DNA of 64,000 nucleotides from the NCBI RefSeq assembly GCF_022049065.2, contig NZ_CP095744.1, positions 930,001-994,000 of the forward strand, written 5' to 3'. This DNA comes from Niallia sp. Man26 (GTDB lineage Bacteria; Bacillota; Bacilli; Bacillales; Cytobacillaceae). The notes under the pieces are model-generated. The model was not told where the DNA came from and ran no database searches. It worked only from the letters and a program-made list of their open reading frames with translations. Positions 42,744-51,392 of the stretch are shown piece by piece (within the stretch, counting starts at the first letter, position 1; each line of letters begins with the position of its first letter). Position numbers and translations under genes: made by a program.

Positions 42744-43733
42744 TTATGTTGACTCTCGAATGATAAGATTAGTAGGTAGTCTAATAACTTCCCTCTCTAA
42801 ATTAACATTTCCTAATAAGCAATCGAGCAATTTTAACAATGCTTTTTGACCTAATTCAATGATTGGGGTATCAATTGTTGTTATAGTTGGAGTCACTACT
42901 TGGCAAATCATTTGATTATCAAAGCCTATAACGGCTAAGTCCTTGGGAATATTAAACCCTGATATAGTTGCTTTTTTGATAAGTCCAGCTGCAACTTGAT
43001 CATTACCTGTAAAGATAGCAGTTGGACTATCTTTTAAGTTATGAATCTGTTCAAAGAGATGGAAACCATCCTCTATATTAAATACACCGCCAAATACCCA
43101 ATCGTGTTTTTGAGGTAGATTGTAATCAGCTAAGGCTTTTAAGTATCCCTCTTTTCTTTGGCATTGAGCTTCGCTATATGGTGTGTCATAGCAAAACCCA
43201 ATCTTTTCATGCCCCATTTCAATTAAATGTACTACAGCTTTATAAGTTGCTTCAAATTCATCATATCCAATTATGGGTATATCAGCACAATGGTGATACT
43301 CATTACATAACAAAATAGGTCCGTATTTTAAAAATGGTTCTATTTTACACCAATCGTTTTCTAACGCTCCTAGAATAACCCCGTCTATTTCTTTATGCTT
43401 CAATAATTCTAGCAATTCTAGTTCAGATGTTTGGTTATAAAATGTTTGAAAAACAACTGCTTTATAATTATTAGTTAATGCCTGCAGGGAAACACCTTTA
43501 ATTAATTGTGCAAAAAAGGGATGGTCAATACTCGGTACCGATAATGCAATTGTTCGAGTTTCATTTTTCCTGAATTGCCGAGCTATTGAATTAGGAATAT
43601 AGTCCATTTCGTTGATAACTTTTAAAATCATGTCTCTTTTCTCTTTAGAAACATAGGGGTGATTATTCAAAACACGAGATACAGTGGTTTTTGATACATT
43701 ACATAACCTAGCTATTTCATCAATTGTAGGCAT
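42744..43733 (-). CDS. ntdR: LacI-family regulator NtdR (kanosamine operon)
   Basis: A 329-residue LacI regulator: HTH at residues 2-24 (TIDEIARLCNVSKTTVSRVLN), hinge, and periplasmic-binding fold from residue 58. Length, the start MPTIDEIA.LCNVSKTTVSR and motifs such as SIDHPFFAQLIKG match my recollection of B. subtilis NtdR, which activates the ntdABC genes in response to kanosamine. Position supports this: it is divergent from the ntdA remnant with a 100-bp gap. It converges on the PTS operon, and a role in that operon is an alternative. AAAGGATGG precedes the ATG. Confidence 0.8.
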   Translation of the reverse strand: MPTIDEIARLCNVSKTTVSRVLNNHPYVSKEKRDMILKVINEMDYIPNSIARQFRKNETRTIALSVPSIDHPFFAQLIKGVSLQALTNNYKAVVFQTFYNQTSELELLELLKHKEIDGVILGALENDWCKIEPFLKYGPILLCNEYHHCADIPIIGYDEFEATYKAVVHLIEMGHEKIGFCYDTPYSEAQCQRKEGYLKALADYNLPQKHDWVFGGVFNIEDGFHLFEQIHNLKDSPTAIFTGNDQVAAGLIKKATISGFNIPKDLAVIGFDNQMICQVVTPTITTIDTPIIELGQKALLKLLDCLLGNVNLEREVIRLPTNLIIREST

Positions 43734-43834
43734 ATACTACCATCCTTTGAAAAAATGTTGACATGTTATCGATTTCAGAAATTAGGATAAAATTGCAATG
43801 GATTTCCACATAACCAATTTGGGGGAGGTACTGC

Positions 43835-44202
43835 TTGCGAAAAAAAGCTTACGATTTCAGGTAAAGGTAAGAAAGCATGATACTGTTTATTATTTTAAGG
43901 TAACGTACATGAATTTTTTATAGAAGACCGCATTGTGAATGAGCAGTGAAACAATTATATAAATAACAATGAAGTACAAAATCGCAGAATATTTATCTAT
44001 ATATTTACAGAAAAGGGATGTGAATGCAACTAAAAGCAAATTATCACACATGCGAAACACCCCATTGGTCAAGGACAAACACATCACAGGACTCGCTCAT
44101 AGCCAGATTTTAAATTTGCCGTTGTATCCAACATTTACTATAGAAGAAAGACATGTTATGGAGGGATTGTTTAGTGTTATTAAAAAAGACGTTGGAGTAT
44201 AA
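43835..44202 (+). pseudogene. ntdA: Remnant of ntdA, 3-oxo-glucose-6-phosphate:glutamate aminotransferase
   Basis: The two ends of ntdA survive. A GGGGGAGG site is followed after seven bases by TTG (43835); with one A less in the following seven-A run the product would read MRKKLTISGKGKK, similar to the start of NtdA. From about 44020 the frame reads MRNTPLVKDKHITGLAHSQI, then LNLPLYPTFTIEERHVMEGL and FSVIKKDVGV-stop. This is the C-terminal end of a DegT-type PLP aminotransferase and matches what I recall of NtdA. Roughly 350 of about 440 codons are missing, including the PLP lysine. The remnant overlaps ntdB by 29 bases, as an intact ntdA would. Confidence 0.8.
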
Positions 44203-45019
44203 AACTCTTTCACCTGTTGAACAACCAAAATATATTATATTTTGTGATTTTGATGAAACTTATTTTCCTCATAAGATTGATAAAGAGAAGCAGCAGGATA
44301 TTTATGAGCTAGAAGATTATTTAGAACAAAAAAGTAAAAGCGGAGACATACAAATCGGCTGGGTTACTGGGAGTAGTATAGAATCTATTCTCGATAAGAT
44401 GAAAAGAGGTAAATTTAGATACTTTCCTCATTTTATAGCAAGTGATCTTGGGACAGAAATAACGTATTTCTCTGAACATAATTTTGGTGAGCAAGATATT
44501 AACTGGAATAGCCGAATAAATCAAGATTTTAGCAAAGAGAAGATGGAAAGAATGGTTAAACATCTACGAGAGAATCATAATATCTTTTTAAATCCACAAA
44601 CTCAATTAGGTATTTCTCGTTATAAGCATAATTATTATTACCAAGAGCAAGATGAAATAAATGATAAAAATAACTTGTTAGCTATTGAATTAATTTGTAA
44701 GGAACATGGGGTTTCTGTAAATATAAATCGTTGCAATCCTCTAGCTGGTGATCCCGAGGATAGCTATGATGTAGATTTTATTCCTATAGGTACAGGTAAA
44801 GATGAAATCGTGCGATTTATGTTAGAAAAATACAAGTTAGGACCAGAAAATGCGATTGCATTTGGAGATAGCGGAAATGATATTAAAATGTTACATGCAG
44901 TGGAATATGGATATTTACTTCAAAATGCAACACAAGAGGCTAAAAATGCTTTCCCTAATATATCAGAAGATGAATACTCTAAAGGAATCAAAATGACTTT
45001 AAACAAAATTATCGGATAA
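44174..45019 (+). CDS. ntdB: Kanosamine-6-phosphate phosphatase NtdB
   Basis: A 281-residue HAD-IIB phosphatase that in B. subtilis removes the phosphate from kanosamine-6-phosphate, the last step to the antibiotic kanosamine. Catalytic motif I is DFDET with Asp25 and Asp27; motif II WVTGSS; motif IV FGDSGND near residue 236. The segments 'YELEDYLEQKSKSG', 'KRGKFRYFPHFIASDLGTEITYFSEHNFG' and 'INRCNPLAGDPEDSYDVDFIPIGTGK' agree closely with my memory of B. subtilis NtdB. GTG 44174 follows GGAGGG by eight bases and is preferred to ATG 44153. The frame is whole although its substrate-making partner genes are gone. Confidence 0.88.
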   Translation: MLLKKTLEYKTLSPVEQPKYIIFCDFDETYFPHKIDKEKQQDIYELEDYLEQKSKSGDIQIGWVTGSSIESILDKMKRGKFRYFPHFIASDLGTEITYFSEHNFGEQDINWNSRINQDFSKEKMERMVKHLRENHNIFLNPQTQLGISRYKHNYYYQEQDEINDKNNLLAIELICKEHGVSVNINRCNPLAGDPEDSYDVDFIPIGTGKDEIVRFMLEKYKLGPENAIAFGDSGNDIKMLHAVEYGYLLQNATQEAKNAFPNISEDEYSKGIKMTLNKIIG

Positions 45020-45034
45020 AGAAGAGTGAAATAA

Positions 45035-45067
45035 AAAGTAGGGATTTTCGGTTCAGGTAGGGTGGAT
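45035..45067 (+). pseudogene. Possible N-terminal scrap of ntdC
   Basis: Just after ntdB, AAA-GTA-GGG-ATT-TTC-GGT starts KVGIFGSGRVD, which looks like the glycine-rich Rossmann start of a GFO/IDH-type dehydrogenase, as in NtdC (glucose-6-phosphate 3-dehydrogenase). A stop codon precedes it and homology ends after about 11 residues. Order ntdA-ntdB-ntdC makes the call reasonable, but the piece is very short. Confidence 0.4.
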
Positions 45068-45169
45068 AGTATGAAAATAAGCTATTTATTAGGAGATTAC
45101 CGTGAAATAATAATGATAAAAACCCCATCATTATGAAGTGACCCCTAAAAGTTAGACACGGTTATTTCG

Positions 45170-45979
45170 TCAGGCAGCTTGTATAAAATGAGTTCGGTAT
45201 TGTATCGGACTCATTTTTAATTTTGCCTTCATGCGTTTTGTGTTGTAATACGTTATGTAATTTTCAAGTTCCAATTTAAAATGTTCCATACTTTCAAATT
45301 CCTTTAAGTAGAGGAATTCCGATTTAAGAATTCCAAAGAAATTCTCCATAACTGAGTCGTCGTAACAGTTTCCTTTACGAGACATACTTTGCACAATGCC
45401 TCTTGATGCAAGTGCGTGACGATATTGTTTCATTTGATAATGCCACCCTTTATCGGAATGCATCAGTAATTGGTGTTCCTCTGGTAACTTTTCTAATGCT
45501 TTCTCCAACATTTCTGAAACAAGGGAATACGTGGGTCTATGACCAATTGTGTATGTAATTATTTCCCCATTAAATAAGTCTAAAACAGGTGATAAATAGA
45601 GCTTTTCACCAAATAATTTAAGCTCTGAAATATCGGTTACCCACTTCGTATTAGGGACTTCAACTGTAAACTTACGGTCTAAAATATTAGATGCGATTTT
45701 ACCGACTGTCCCTTTATATGATTTATACTTTTTCATTCTGACTATGCACTTTAAACCAAGGGTTTTCATGATGCGTTGAACTTTTTTATGATTCACTTTT
45801 CGCCCACGATTTGCGAGTTCATCACGAATTCGTCGGTACCCATAACGACCCTCATGTTCGTTGTAAATCGCTTGAATCTCGGTTTTTAACTCGGCATCTA
45901 GATCGGGTCGATCTAATTTCTTCACTAAGTCATAGTACGTACTACGTGGAATCTGTGCAAATTTGGCAAGTGCCTTCAC
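45170..45979 (-). CDS. IS3-family transposase OrfB (DDE integrase domain)
   Basis: The integrase part of the transposase. Catalytic residues: Asp in WVTDISELKL, Asp in LLMHSDKGWHYQ, and Glu in NFFGILKSE, with the following K/R. The frame is open further upstream to the A6G slip site at 46021-46027, where OrfA residues join KKDKVKVIYELRHKYSVKAL, so the 269-residue product from GTG 45979 is probably a minimum and the working enzyme the OrfAB fusion. The order HTH_21-rve is normal. Confidence 0.93.
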   Translation of the reverse strand: MKALAKFAQIPRSTYYDLVKKLDRPDLDAELKTEIQAIYNEHEGRYGYRRIRDELANRGRKVNHKKVQRIMKTLGLKCIVRMKKYKSYKGTVGKIASNILDRKFTVEVPNTKWVTDISELKLFGEKLYLSPVLDLFNGEIITYTIGHRPTYSLVSEMLEKALEKLPEEHQLLMHSDKGWHYQMKQYRHALASRGIVQSMSRKGNCYDDSVMENFFGILKSEFLYLKEFESMEHFKLELENYITYYNTKRMKAKLKMSPIQYRTHFIQAA

Positions 45980-46011
45980 CGAGTATTTATGCCTTAATTC
46001 ATAGATGACCT

Positions 46012-46524
46012 TTACTTTGTCTTTTTTGGTGATGTTTCCTTGGCTTGAACTAAGGCATTCAACTTTTTTAAATACTCGTTTTCCATTTCAAGTTGCTTAA
46101 TACGTGCTTGAAGTGCTTCTGTTGACCCTTCTACTGGTGTTTGTTTTGGTTGTTTATTCGTTTCTTTTTTCATGGATGGACGCCCCTTTTTCTTTGATTG
46201 AAGGGCATCGAATCCTTTTGTTTCAAGTTGTTTGTTCCAACTTCGAAGTGTAGATGGAGTAGCTATATTAAATATAGCCGCAGTTTCGATAAAGGACGTA
46301 CCATGTTCAATCATGTAATTTAGTACGTCTAGTTTAAACTGTGCTGAATAATTTGTATACCGTTTAATAAAAGCTTCTACACCGTTATACTCATATTGTT
46401 TCGCCCATTTAAGAATTGCTTTATGGTCTGTTCCAATAGTTTTAGCAATTTCATGTGAGCTTTCTTTGCCTTCTAAGTACCGTAGTGCTGCTTGTAATTT
46501 TTCCTCTGATGTATATTTTGCCAT
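46012..46524 (-). CDS. IS3-family OrfA (DNA-binding protein)
   Basis: A 170-residue protein with two helix-turn-helix units (EEKLQAALRYLEGKESSHEI and the second at about residues 60-100, IETAAIFNIATPSTLRSWNK) and a C-terminal leucine-zipper-like helix (ALQARIKQLEMENEYLKKL). Near its end, CC-AAAAAAG (46021-46027) is the A6G heptamer used for programmed -1 frameshifting in IS150-type elements to make OrfAB. The start is near the right terminal repeat. Confidence 0.93.
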   Translation of the reverse strand: MAKYTSEEKLQAALRYLEGKESSHEIAKTIGTDHKAILKWAKQYEYNGVEAFIKRYTNYSAQFKLDVLNYMIEHGTSFIETAAIFNIATPSTLRSWNKQLETKGFDALQSKKKGRPSMKKETNKQPKQTPVEGSTEALQARIKQLEMENEYLKKLNALVQAKETSPKKTK

Positions 46525-46634
46525 AAAAAACTGCGCCTCCCATTGTTAGATGTGTCTAACAATTGGGGCGCAGTTCATTATGTTGGGGTTTTTGGAATGT
46601 TTTACGCTAGAGAAAAAACTTCTAAATTATAAAT

Positions 46635-47654
46635 TTATATCCTTTGACTGGTCTGTCGTTCAACTAATCGATGTGGTACAATGACTTGTTTAGCTTCCTG
46701 ACCGGGATTTTTTATTAAATCCAATAGGCAGTCTGCAGCATGATAACCTAGATTAAAAATATCAATATCTACTGTTGTCAATGGAGGTCTAGTAAATTCA
46801 CTCAACATTAAATTATTAAAACTAACAATGGAGAGGTCCTTAGGTATGGAGTACCCCATTTTATCAATTGTGCCCATAATGCTAAAGGACAATAAATCAT
46901 CCTTTACAATAAGAGCTGTTGGCGGTGACTGCAAGGACATCAACCTTGAGATTTCTTTTATTCCTCCATCATTAAGGAGTTCTTCTTTCACAATATATTC
47001 TTCTTGATATGGTATGTTAGCATCTTGTAATGCTTTTTTATATCCAAGTATCCGGTCCATCGAAACAACTGAATCTAAACTTCCGCAGACATAGGCAATT
47101 CGTTTATGTCCAAGTCGGATAAGGTGGTCTGTCACATCTTTACCTGCTTGAACATTATCGTTATCGACGTGAGTAATTTGGTTGACATTATTATATGGCT
47201 TACCGATAACTGAGAATGGAAACTTCTCTTCTTGAAGGAAAGACATAATTTTATCATCAATACTTGAATAGAGAATGATAACACCATCTACTCTGCCACC
47301 ATGTAACATTCGCTCAACACCTTCCAGGCTCTCCTGTTCACTTTGTCCTGTTGACATATAAATAGCAAAATCTTCTTCATGTGCCTTCGTACTGATTCCT
47401 CTTATTACTTCAGGAAAGAAAGGATTCTGAAAGACTTTATCTACTGAACTTGGCATGACAAGGCCGATTGATTGTGTACTACGGTTTGCGAGGCTTCTAG
47501 CATTATAATTAGGATGGTAGCCTAAAGACTCCATTGCTTCTCTTACTCGGTTCTTCGTTTTTTCACTTATACGTGGATTGTTTGCGATGACTCTTGAAAC
47601 TGTAGATGGAGCGACTTTTGCAAGCTTAGCTACATCTTTAATAGTTACTGACAT
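46635..47654 (-). CDS. malR: LacI-family repressor, MalR type
   Basis: A 339-residue LacI regulator: HTH residues 3-25 (VTIKDVAKLAKVAPSTVSRVIANN), hinge, then the sugar-binding fold ('IGLVMPSSVDKVFQNPFFPEVIRGI'). Length and the NPFFPEV segment are characteristic of MalR, the maltose/maltodextrin repressor of Firmicutes. It is divergent from the alpha-glucosidase-PTS genes, and two GCAA(A)CG..TTGC-type sites lie before those genes. The usual effector is maltose or a phosphate-sugar/Seryl-HPr combination; not readable here. Convergent with the split terminator at its 3' end. Confidence 0.82.
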   Translation of the reverse strand: MSVTIKDVAKLAKVAPSTVSRVIANNPRISEKTKNRVREAMESLGYHPNYNARSLANRSTQSIGLVMPSSVDKVFQNPFFPEVIRGISTKAHEEDFAIYMSTGQSEQESLEGVERMLHGGRVDGVIILYSSIDDKIMSFLQEEKFPFSVIGKPYNNVNQITHVDNDNVQAGKDVTDHLIRLGHKRIAYVCGSLDSVVSMDRILGYKKALQDANIPYQEEYIVKEELLNDGGIKEISRLMSLQSPPTALIVKDDLLSFSIMGTIDKMGYSIPKDLSIVSFNNLMLSEFTRPPLTTVDIDIFNLGYHAADCLLDLIKNPGQEAKQVIVPHRLVERQTSQRI

Positions 47655-47932
47655 AAATTTTCACTCCAAATCTCCTAGTACATACATTGTATAGAATTAT
47701 TTGTGTTAGGTTTTTATAAGGTTAATCAATTTTAAGGATTTGGCTGCTTAATGGTGATAATTTTGGTATTTTCAGTTCATTTTCTTTTATTATAGCTTAT
47801 TTACCCAATAGGAAGTTCCAGTAAAATCTTAACGAATAAAAATGTTTTTTCATAGTTACATTTTGTATAGCAATAAATTAGCATAAATAAATAACAAGTA
47901 ATAAAAAAGAGGTAGCATTATAAAGTTTTTGC

Positions 47933-47944
47933 GCAAACGGTTGC
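47933..47944 (+). promoter_or_regulatory. MalR-type operator before malL
   Basis: GCAAACGGTTGC lies 51 bases before the alpha-glucosidase start, in the 340-bp divergent region (otherwise empty, AT-rich). It fits GCAANCGNTTGC, the pattern of MalR sites, and matches the perfect copy at 49690. Confidence 0.6.
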
Positions 47945-47994
47945 ATAAGTAAATAAGTTATGTTAATCTCGTTAGTAAGAGAGGGGTCTTTATA

Positions 47995-49665
47995 ATGAAT
48001 AAAAATAAATGGTGGAAAGAAGCAGTTGCTTATCAAATTTATCCGCGCAGTTTCATGGACTCAAATGGTGATGGAATTGGTGATATTCAAGGAATCATAT
48101 CCAAACTGGATTATTTAAAAAATCTAGGGATAGATATTATTTGGGTTTGCCCGATTTACAAGTCGCCAAATGATGATAACGGTTACGATATTAGTAACTA
48201 TAAAGATATCTTAAGTGAATTTGGGTCTATGACTGATTTCGATCAATTATTAGATGAGGTCCATGCAAGAGGTATGAAACTGATTATGGATCTTGTTATT
48301 AATCATACTTCTGATGAACATCCTTGGTTTATTGAAGCTCGTTCTTCAAAAGAAAATGAATACCGAGATTATTATATATGGCATTCAGGTATTGATGGTG
48401 AAGAACCGAATAACTGGGAATCTATCTTTGGAGGCTCAGCATGGCAGTATGATGAAAAGACGGAGGAATACTATCTTCATGTATTTTCTAAAAAACAGCC
48501 TGATTTAAACTGGGAAAATCCAAGTGTCCGCCAAGAATTATACGAAATGATTAATTGGTGGTTAAATAAAGGAATAGATGGTTTCCGTGTCGATGCCATT
48601 TCTCATATCAAAAAGGTTGCAGGATTCCCTAACATGCCTAATCCAGAGAATAAACGTTATGTACCGTCGTTTGATGGGCATATGAACCGCCCGGGAATTA
48701 ATACTTTCCTTGACGAATTAAAACGTGAAACCTTTGATAATTATGATATTGTGACTGTAGGTGAAGCCAACGGGGTATCTGTCGAAGAAGCCGATTTATG
48801 GGTAGGTGAAGAAAATGGGAAATTTAATATGGTTTTCCAATTTCAACATTTAGAGCTTTGGAATAAAAGTGTAAATAATGGTTTAGATATTCATGCTTTG
48901 AAAAACACCCTTACCAAATGGCAAAAAGGCTTGGAGGATAATGGATGGAATGCCTTGTTTTTTGAAAATCATGATCAGCCGCGTTCTGTTTCCACTTGGG
49001 GAAATGATAAGGAGTTTTGGGCTGAATCTGCTAAATGTTTGGCAACGCTGTATTTTTTAATGCAAGGAACACCATTTGTATATCAAGGTCAAGAAATTGG
49101 GATGACTAATGTTCAATTTCCAGCTATTGAGGATTACAATGATGTTGCAATTAAGAACTTATATAAATTGGAAAAAGAAAATGGGAAACCTCATGAAGAG
49201 ATAATGGAGATTATTTGGAAAACGGGTCGAGATAATTCAAGAACACCAATGCAATGGAGCGACGATTTAAATGCAGGGTTTACTACAGGGAAACCATGGA
49301 TGAAAGTAAATCAGAACTTTAGGAATATAAATGTTGACCTGGCGTTAGAAAATCCAAACTCTATCTATCATTATTATAAAAAACTTATAGACTTACGAAA
49401 AGAAAATAAGGTTCTTGTTTATGGGGCTTATGATTTGATATTAGAAGAACACGATCAAATTTATGCATATACACGAACATTAAATAACGAAAAAATGCTT
49501 ATTATTACAAACCTGTTTCCACAGATTACAAAATTTGTCTTACCTGCAGATCTTACAGTTGAATCAACAGAGTTGTTAATTAGTAATTACGAAGTTGACA
49601 ATGGTGATGAAATAAAAGAAATCACCTTAAGTCCTTATGAAGTTAGGGTATATCGTTTAAACTAA
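47995..49665 (+). CDS. malL: Alpha-glucosidase, GH13 subfamily 31 (MalL-like)
   Basis: A 556-residue GH13_31 enzyme hydrolysing alpha-glucosides or their phosphates. Catalytic triad: nucleophile Asp200 in DGFRVDAISHI, acid/base Glu257 in TVGEANG, Asp327 in FENHDQPR; region I is DLVINHTSDEHPWF. The residue after the nucleophile is Ala201; from work on related enzymes Ala here goes with alpha-1,4 preference, whereas isomaltase-type enzymes have Val. Its position with an alpha-glucoside PTS suggests a role in splitting maltose/isomaltose-type phosphates or oligosaccharides. Start ATG 47995 follows AGAGAGGGG. Confidence 0.92.
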   Translation: MNKNKWWKEAVAYQIYPRSFMDSNGDGIGDIQGIISKLDYLKNLGIDIIWVCPIYKSPNDDNGYDISNYKDILSEFGSMTDFDQLLDEVHARGMKLIMDLVINHTSDEHPWFIEARSSKENEYRDYYIWHSGIDGEEPNNWESIFGGSAWQYDEKTEEYYLHVFSKKQPDLNWENPSVRQELYEMINWWLNKGIDGFRVDAISHIKKVAGFPNMPNPENKRYVPSFDGHMNRPGINTFLDELKRETFDNYDIVTVGEANGVSVEEADLWVGEENGKFNMVFQFQHLELWNKSVNNGLDIHALKNTLTKWQKGLEDNGWNALFFENHDQPRSVSTWGNDKEFWAESAKCLATLYFLMQGTPFVYQGQEIGMTNVQFPAIEDYNDVAIKNLYKLEKENGKPHEEIMEIIWKTGRDNSRTPMQWSDDLNAGFTTGKPWMKVNQNFRNINVDLALENPNSIYHYYKKLIDLRKENKVLVYGAYDLILEEHDQIYAYTRTLNNEKMLIITNLFPQITKFVLPADLTVESTELLISNYEVDNGDEIKEITLSPYEVRVYRLN

Positions 49666-49689
49666 GATGAATAAAGCATGCACATTTGT

Positions 49690-49701
49690 GCAAACGTTTG
49701 C
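49690..49701 (+). promoter_or_regulatory. Perfect MalR-type operator before the PTS gene
   Basis: GCAAACGTTTGC is a perfect 12-bp palindrome between malL and the EIICB gene, 40 bases before the latter's ATG. It also resembles a catabolite response element (core AAACGTTT), so CcpA could compete. Confidence 0.65.
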
Positions 49702-49741
49702 CTAAAAATAAATTTAATTGGTAGTAGGAGGATGTCAGAAA

Positions 49742-51388
49742 ATGAAAATACTTTCATTTGATTTTTGGCAGAAATTTGGTAAGGCGTTACTTGTTGTTGT
49801 CGCAGTTATGCCGGCAGCAGGTATTATGATTTCGCTTGGGAAATTGGTTAGTATGACTGGTGGGGATTTGACAGTTATCCAAACAATAGCACGAGTTATG
49901 GAGGACATTGGCTGGGGAATCATTGGGAATCTTCATGTGCTGTTTGCCGTAGCTATTGGTGGTTCTTGGGCGAAGGAACGTGCGGGTGGTGCTTTTGCAG
50001 CATTAATTGCTTTCATTCTAGTGAACCGAATTACTGGTAATATTTTTGGTGTAAATAGTGAGATGCTAGCTGATCCTAAAGCAACTGTTCAATCTTTATT
50101 TGGTAGTGAATTAATTGTTAAAGATTATTTTACATCGATTCTTGGCGCACCGGCGTTAAATATGGGGGTTTTTGTAGGTATTATCTCGGGTTTCTTAGGA
50201 GCTACTCTATTTAATAAATTTTATAATTATGATAAGTTACCACAATCACTTGCATTCTTTAATGGTAAACGGTTTGTTCCATTTGTAGTAATTGTTGGCT
50301 CAGTTGTAACCGCTCTCGTTTTATCAATTGTATGGCCATTTATTCAAGGATTATTGAATGATTTTGGTCGTTGGATTGCAACTTCTCGCGATACAGCACC
50401 TGTTATTGCTCCATTTATTTATGGTGCATTAGAACGTTTACTATTACCATTTGGTCTACATCATATGTTAACTGTTCCAATGAACTATACGGAACTTGGA
50501 GGAACATATCAAATCTTAACAGGTTCTAGTGTTGGACAAACAGTAGCCGGACAAGATCCTCTATGGCTAGCGTGGATTGCTGACTTAAATAATTTTCTTG
50601 CAGCTGGTGATGTAGAAAGTTATAAACAGTTATTAAATGAGATAACACCTGCACGTTTTAAAGTAGGACAGATGATACTATCATGTGCTGCTTTGATAGG
50701 TATTGCATTGGCGATGTATCGCAATGTAGATAAGGATAAGCAAAAAAAATATAAATCTATGTTCTTGTCAGCTGGATTGGCTGTATTTTTAACTGGTGTC
50801 ACTGAACCAATCGAGTTTATGTTCATGTTTGCTGCTCCAATTTTGTATATAGCATATGCAATTATGACTGGTTTAGCTTTTGCAATTGTTGATATTATTG
50901 ATATACGAGTTCACGCCTTTGGAGTAATTGAACTATTAACTCGGTCACCAATGATTATTAAAGCAGGCTTATGGTTAGATTTAGTTAATTTTGTAATCGC
51001 CTGTGCAGTGTTTTTCGGATTAAACTTCTTCGTAGCTTCGTTTTTGATTAAAAAATTCAATTTCCCAACTCCTGGACGTGCTGGCAATTATATCGAGGAG
51101 GAAAATGGAGAGTCGAACCAAGAAGGGAAAACTTCCAACACAAATGATAATTCACTTGCAACGACGATTATTGGGTTATTAGGCGGCAGAGATAATATTG
51201 AAGATGTTGATGCTTGTATGACGAGATTGCGTGTAACGGTAAAGGATACAAATGCCGTTTCTACAGAACAGCAATGGAAGCAAAATGGCGCGTTAGGCCT
51301 AATAGTAAAAGATAAAGGGGTACAAGCAATTTATGGTCCTAAAGCAGATGTCTTAAAATCAGACATTCAAGACCGCTTAGGAATGTAA
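49742..51388 (+). CDS. PTS alpha-glucoside-type EIICB permease
   Basis: A 548-residue EIIC-EIIB protein of the glucose/maltose superfamily. EIIC (residues 1-430) has about ten helices with 'LLVVVAVMPAAGIMISLGKL' and the substrate loop GVTEPIEFMFMF; EIIB (about 465-548) has the phosphocysteine Cys492 in VDACMTRLRV. No EIIA domain is attached, so it should borrow the EIIA of the glucose PTS. 'TEPIEF' and GLHHMLTVPMNYTELGG are typical of maltose/alpha-glucoside permeases. ATG 49742 follows TAGGAGG; the in-frame GTG at 49718 is less likely. Confidence 0.88.
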   Translation: MKILSFDFWQKFGKALLVVVAVMPAAGIMISLGKLVSMTGGDLTVIQTIARVMEDIGWGIIGNLHVLFAVAIGGSWAKERAGGAFAALIAFILVNRITGNIFGVNSEMLADPKATVQSLFGSELIVKDYFTSILGAPALNMGVFVGIISGFLGATLFNKFYNYDKLPQSLAFFNGKRFVPFVVIVGSVVTALVLSIVWPFIQGLLNDFGRWIATSRDTAPVIAPFIYGALERLLLPFGLHHMLTVPMNYTELGGTYQILTGSSVGQTVAGQDPLWLAWIADLNNFLAAGDVESYKQLLNEITPARFKVGQMILSCAALIGIALAMYRNVDKDKQKKYKSMFLSAGLAVFLTGVTEPIEFMFMFAAPILYIAYAIMTGLAFAIVDIIDIRVHAFGVIELLTRSPMIIKAGLWLDLVNFVIACAVFFGLNFFVASFLIKKFNFPTPGRAGNYIEEENGESNQEGKTSNTNDNSLATTIIGLLGGRDNIEDVDACMTRLRVTVKDTNAVSTEQQWKQNGALGLIVKDKGVQAIYGPKADVLKSDIQDRLGM

Positions 51389-51392
51389 GATT

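Larger units (their letters stand above)
45134..46577 (-). mobile_element. IS3-family (IS150-like) insertion sequence, complete
   Basis: A 1,444-bp element with imperfect 26-bp terminal inverted repeats (TGAAGTGACCCCTAAAAGTT... at the left; TGAACTGCGCCCCAATTGTT... at the right, 20 of 26 alike), both ending in GTTAGACAC. TTA on each side (45131-45133 and 46578-46580) is a three-base target duplication. It holds orfA and orfB on the minus strand in the usual two-frame arrangement. All catalytic residues are present, so it may be active. Confidence 0.93.
45118..46593. terminator. Terminator hairpin split by the IS3-type element
   Basis: AAAAACCCCA (45118-45127) and TGGGGTTTTT (46584-46593) are complementary. 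With the insertion and one TTA copy removed the DNA reads as one hairpin with a nine-base loop TCATTATGT, a bidirectional terminator between the ntd locus and malR. The element now keeps the arms 1.4 kb apart. Confidence 0.75.

Noticed and set aside
43805..43921. Short frame LLAKKSLRFQVKVRKHDTVYY upstream of the ntdA C-terminus
   Set aside because: It is a shifted reading of the ntdA start region; the NtdA-like frame SGKGKK fits better.
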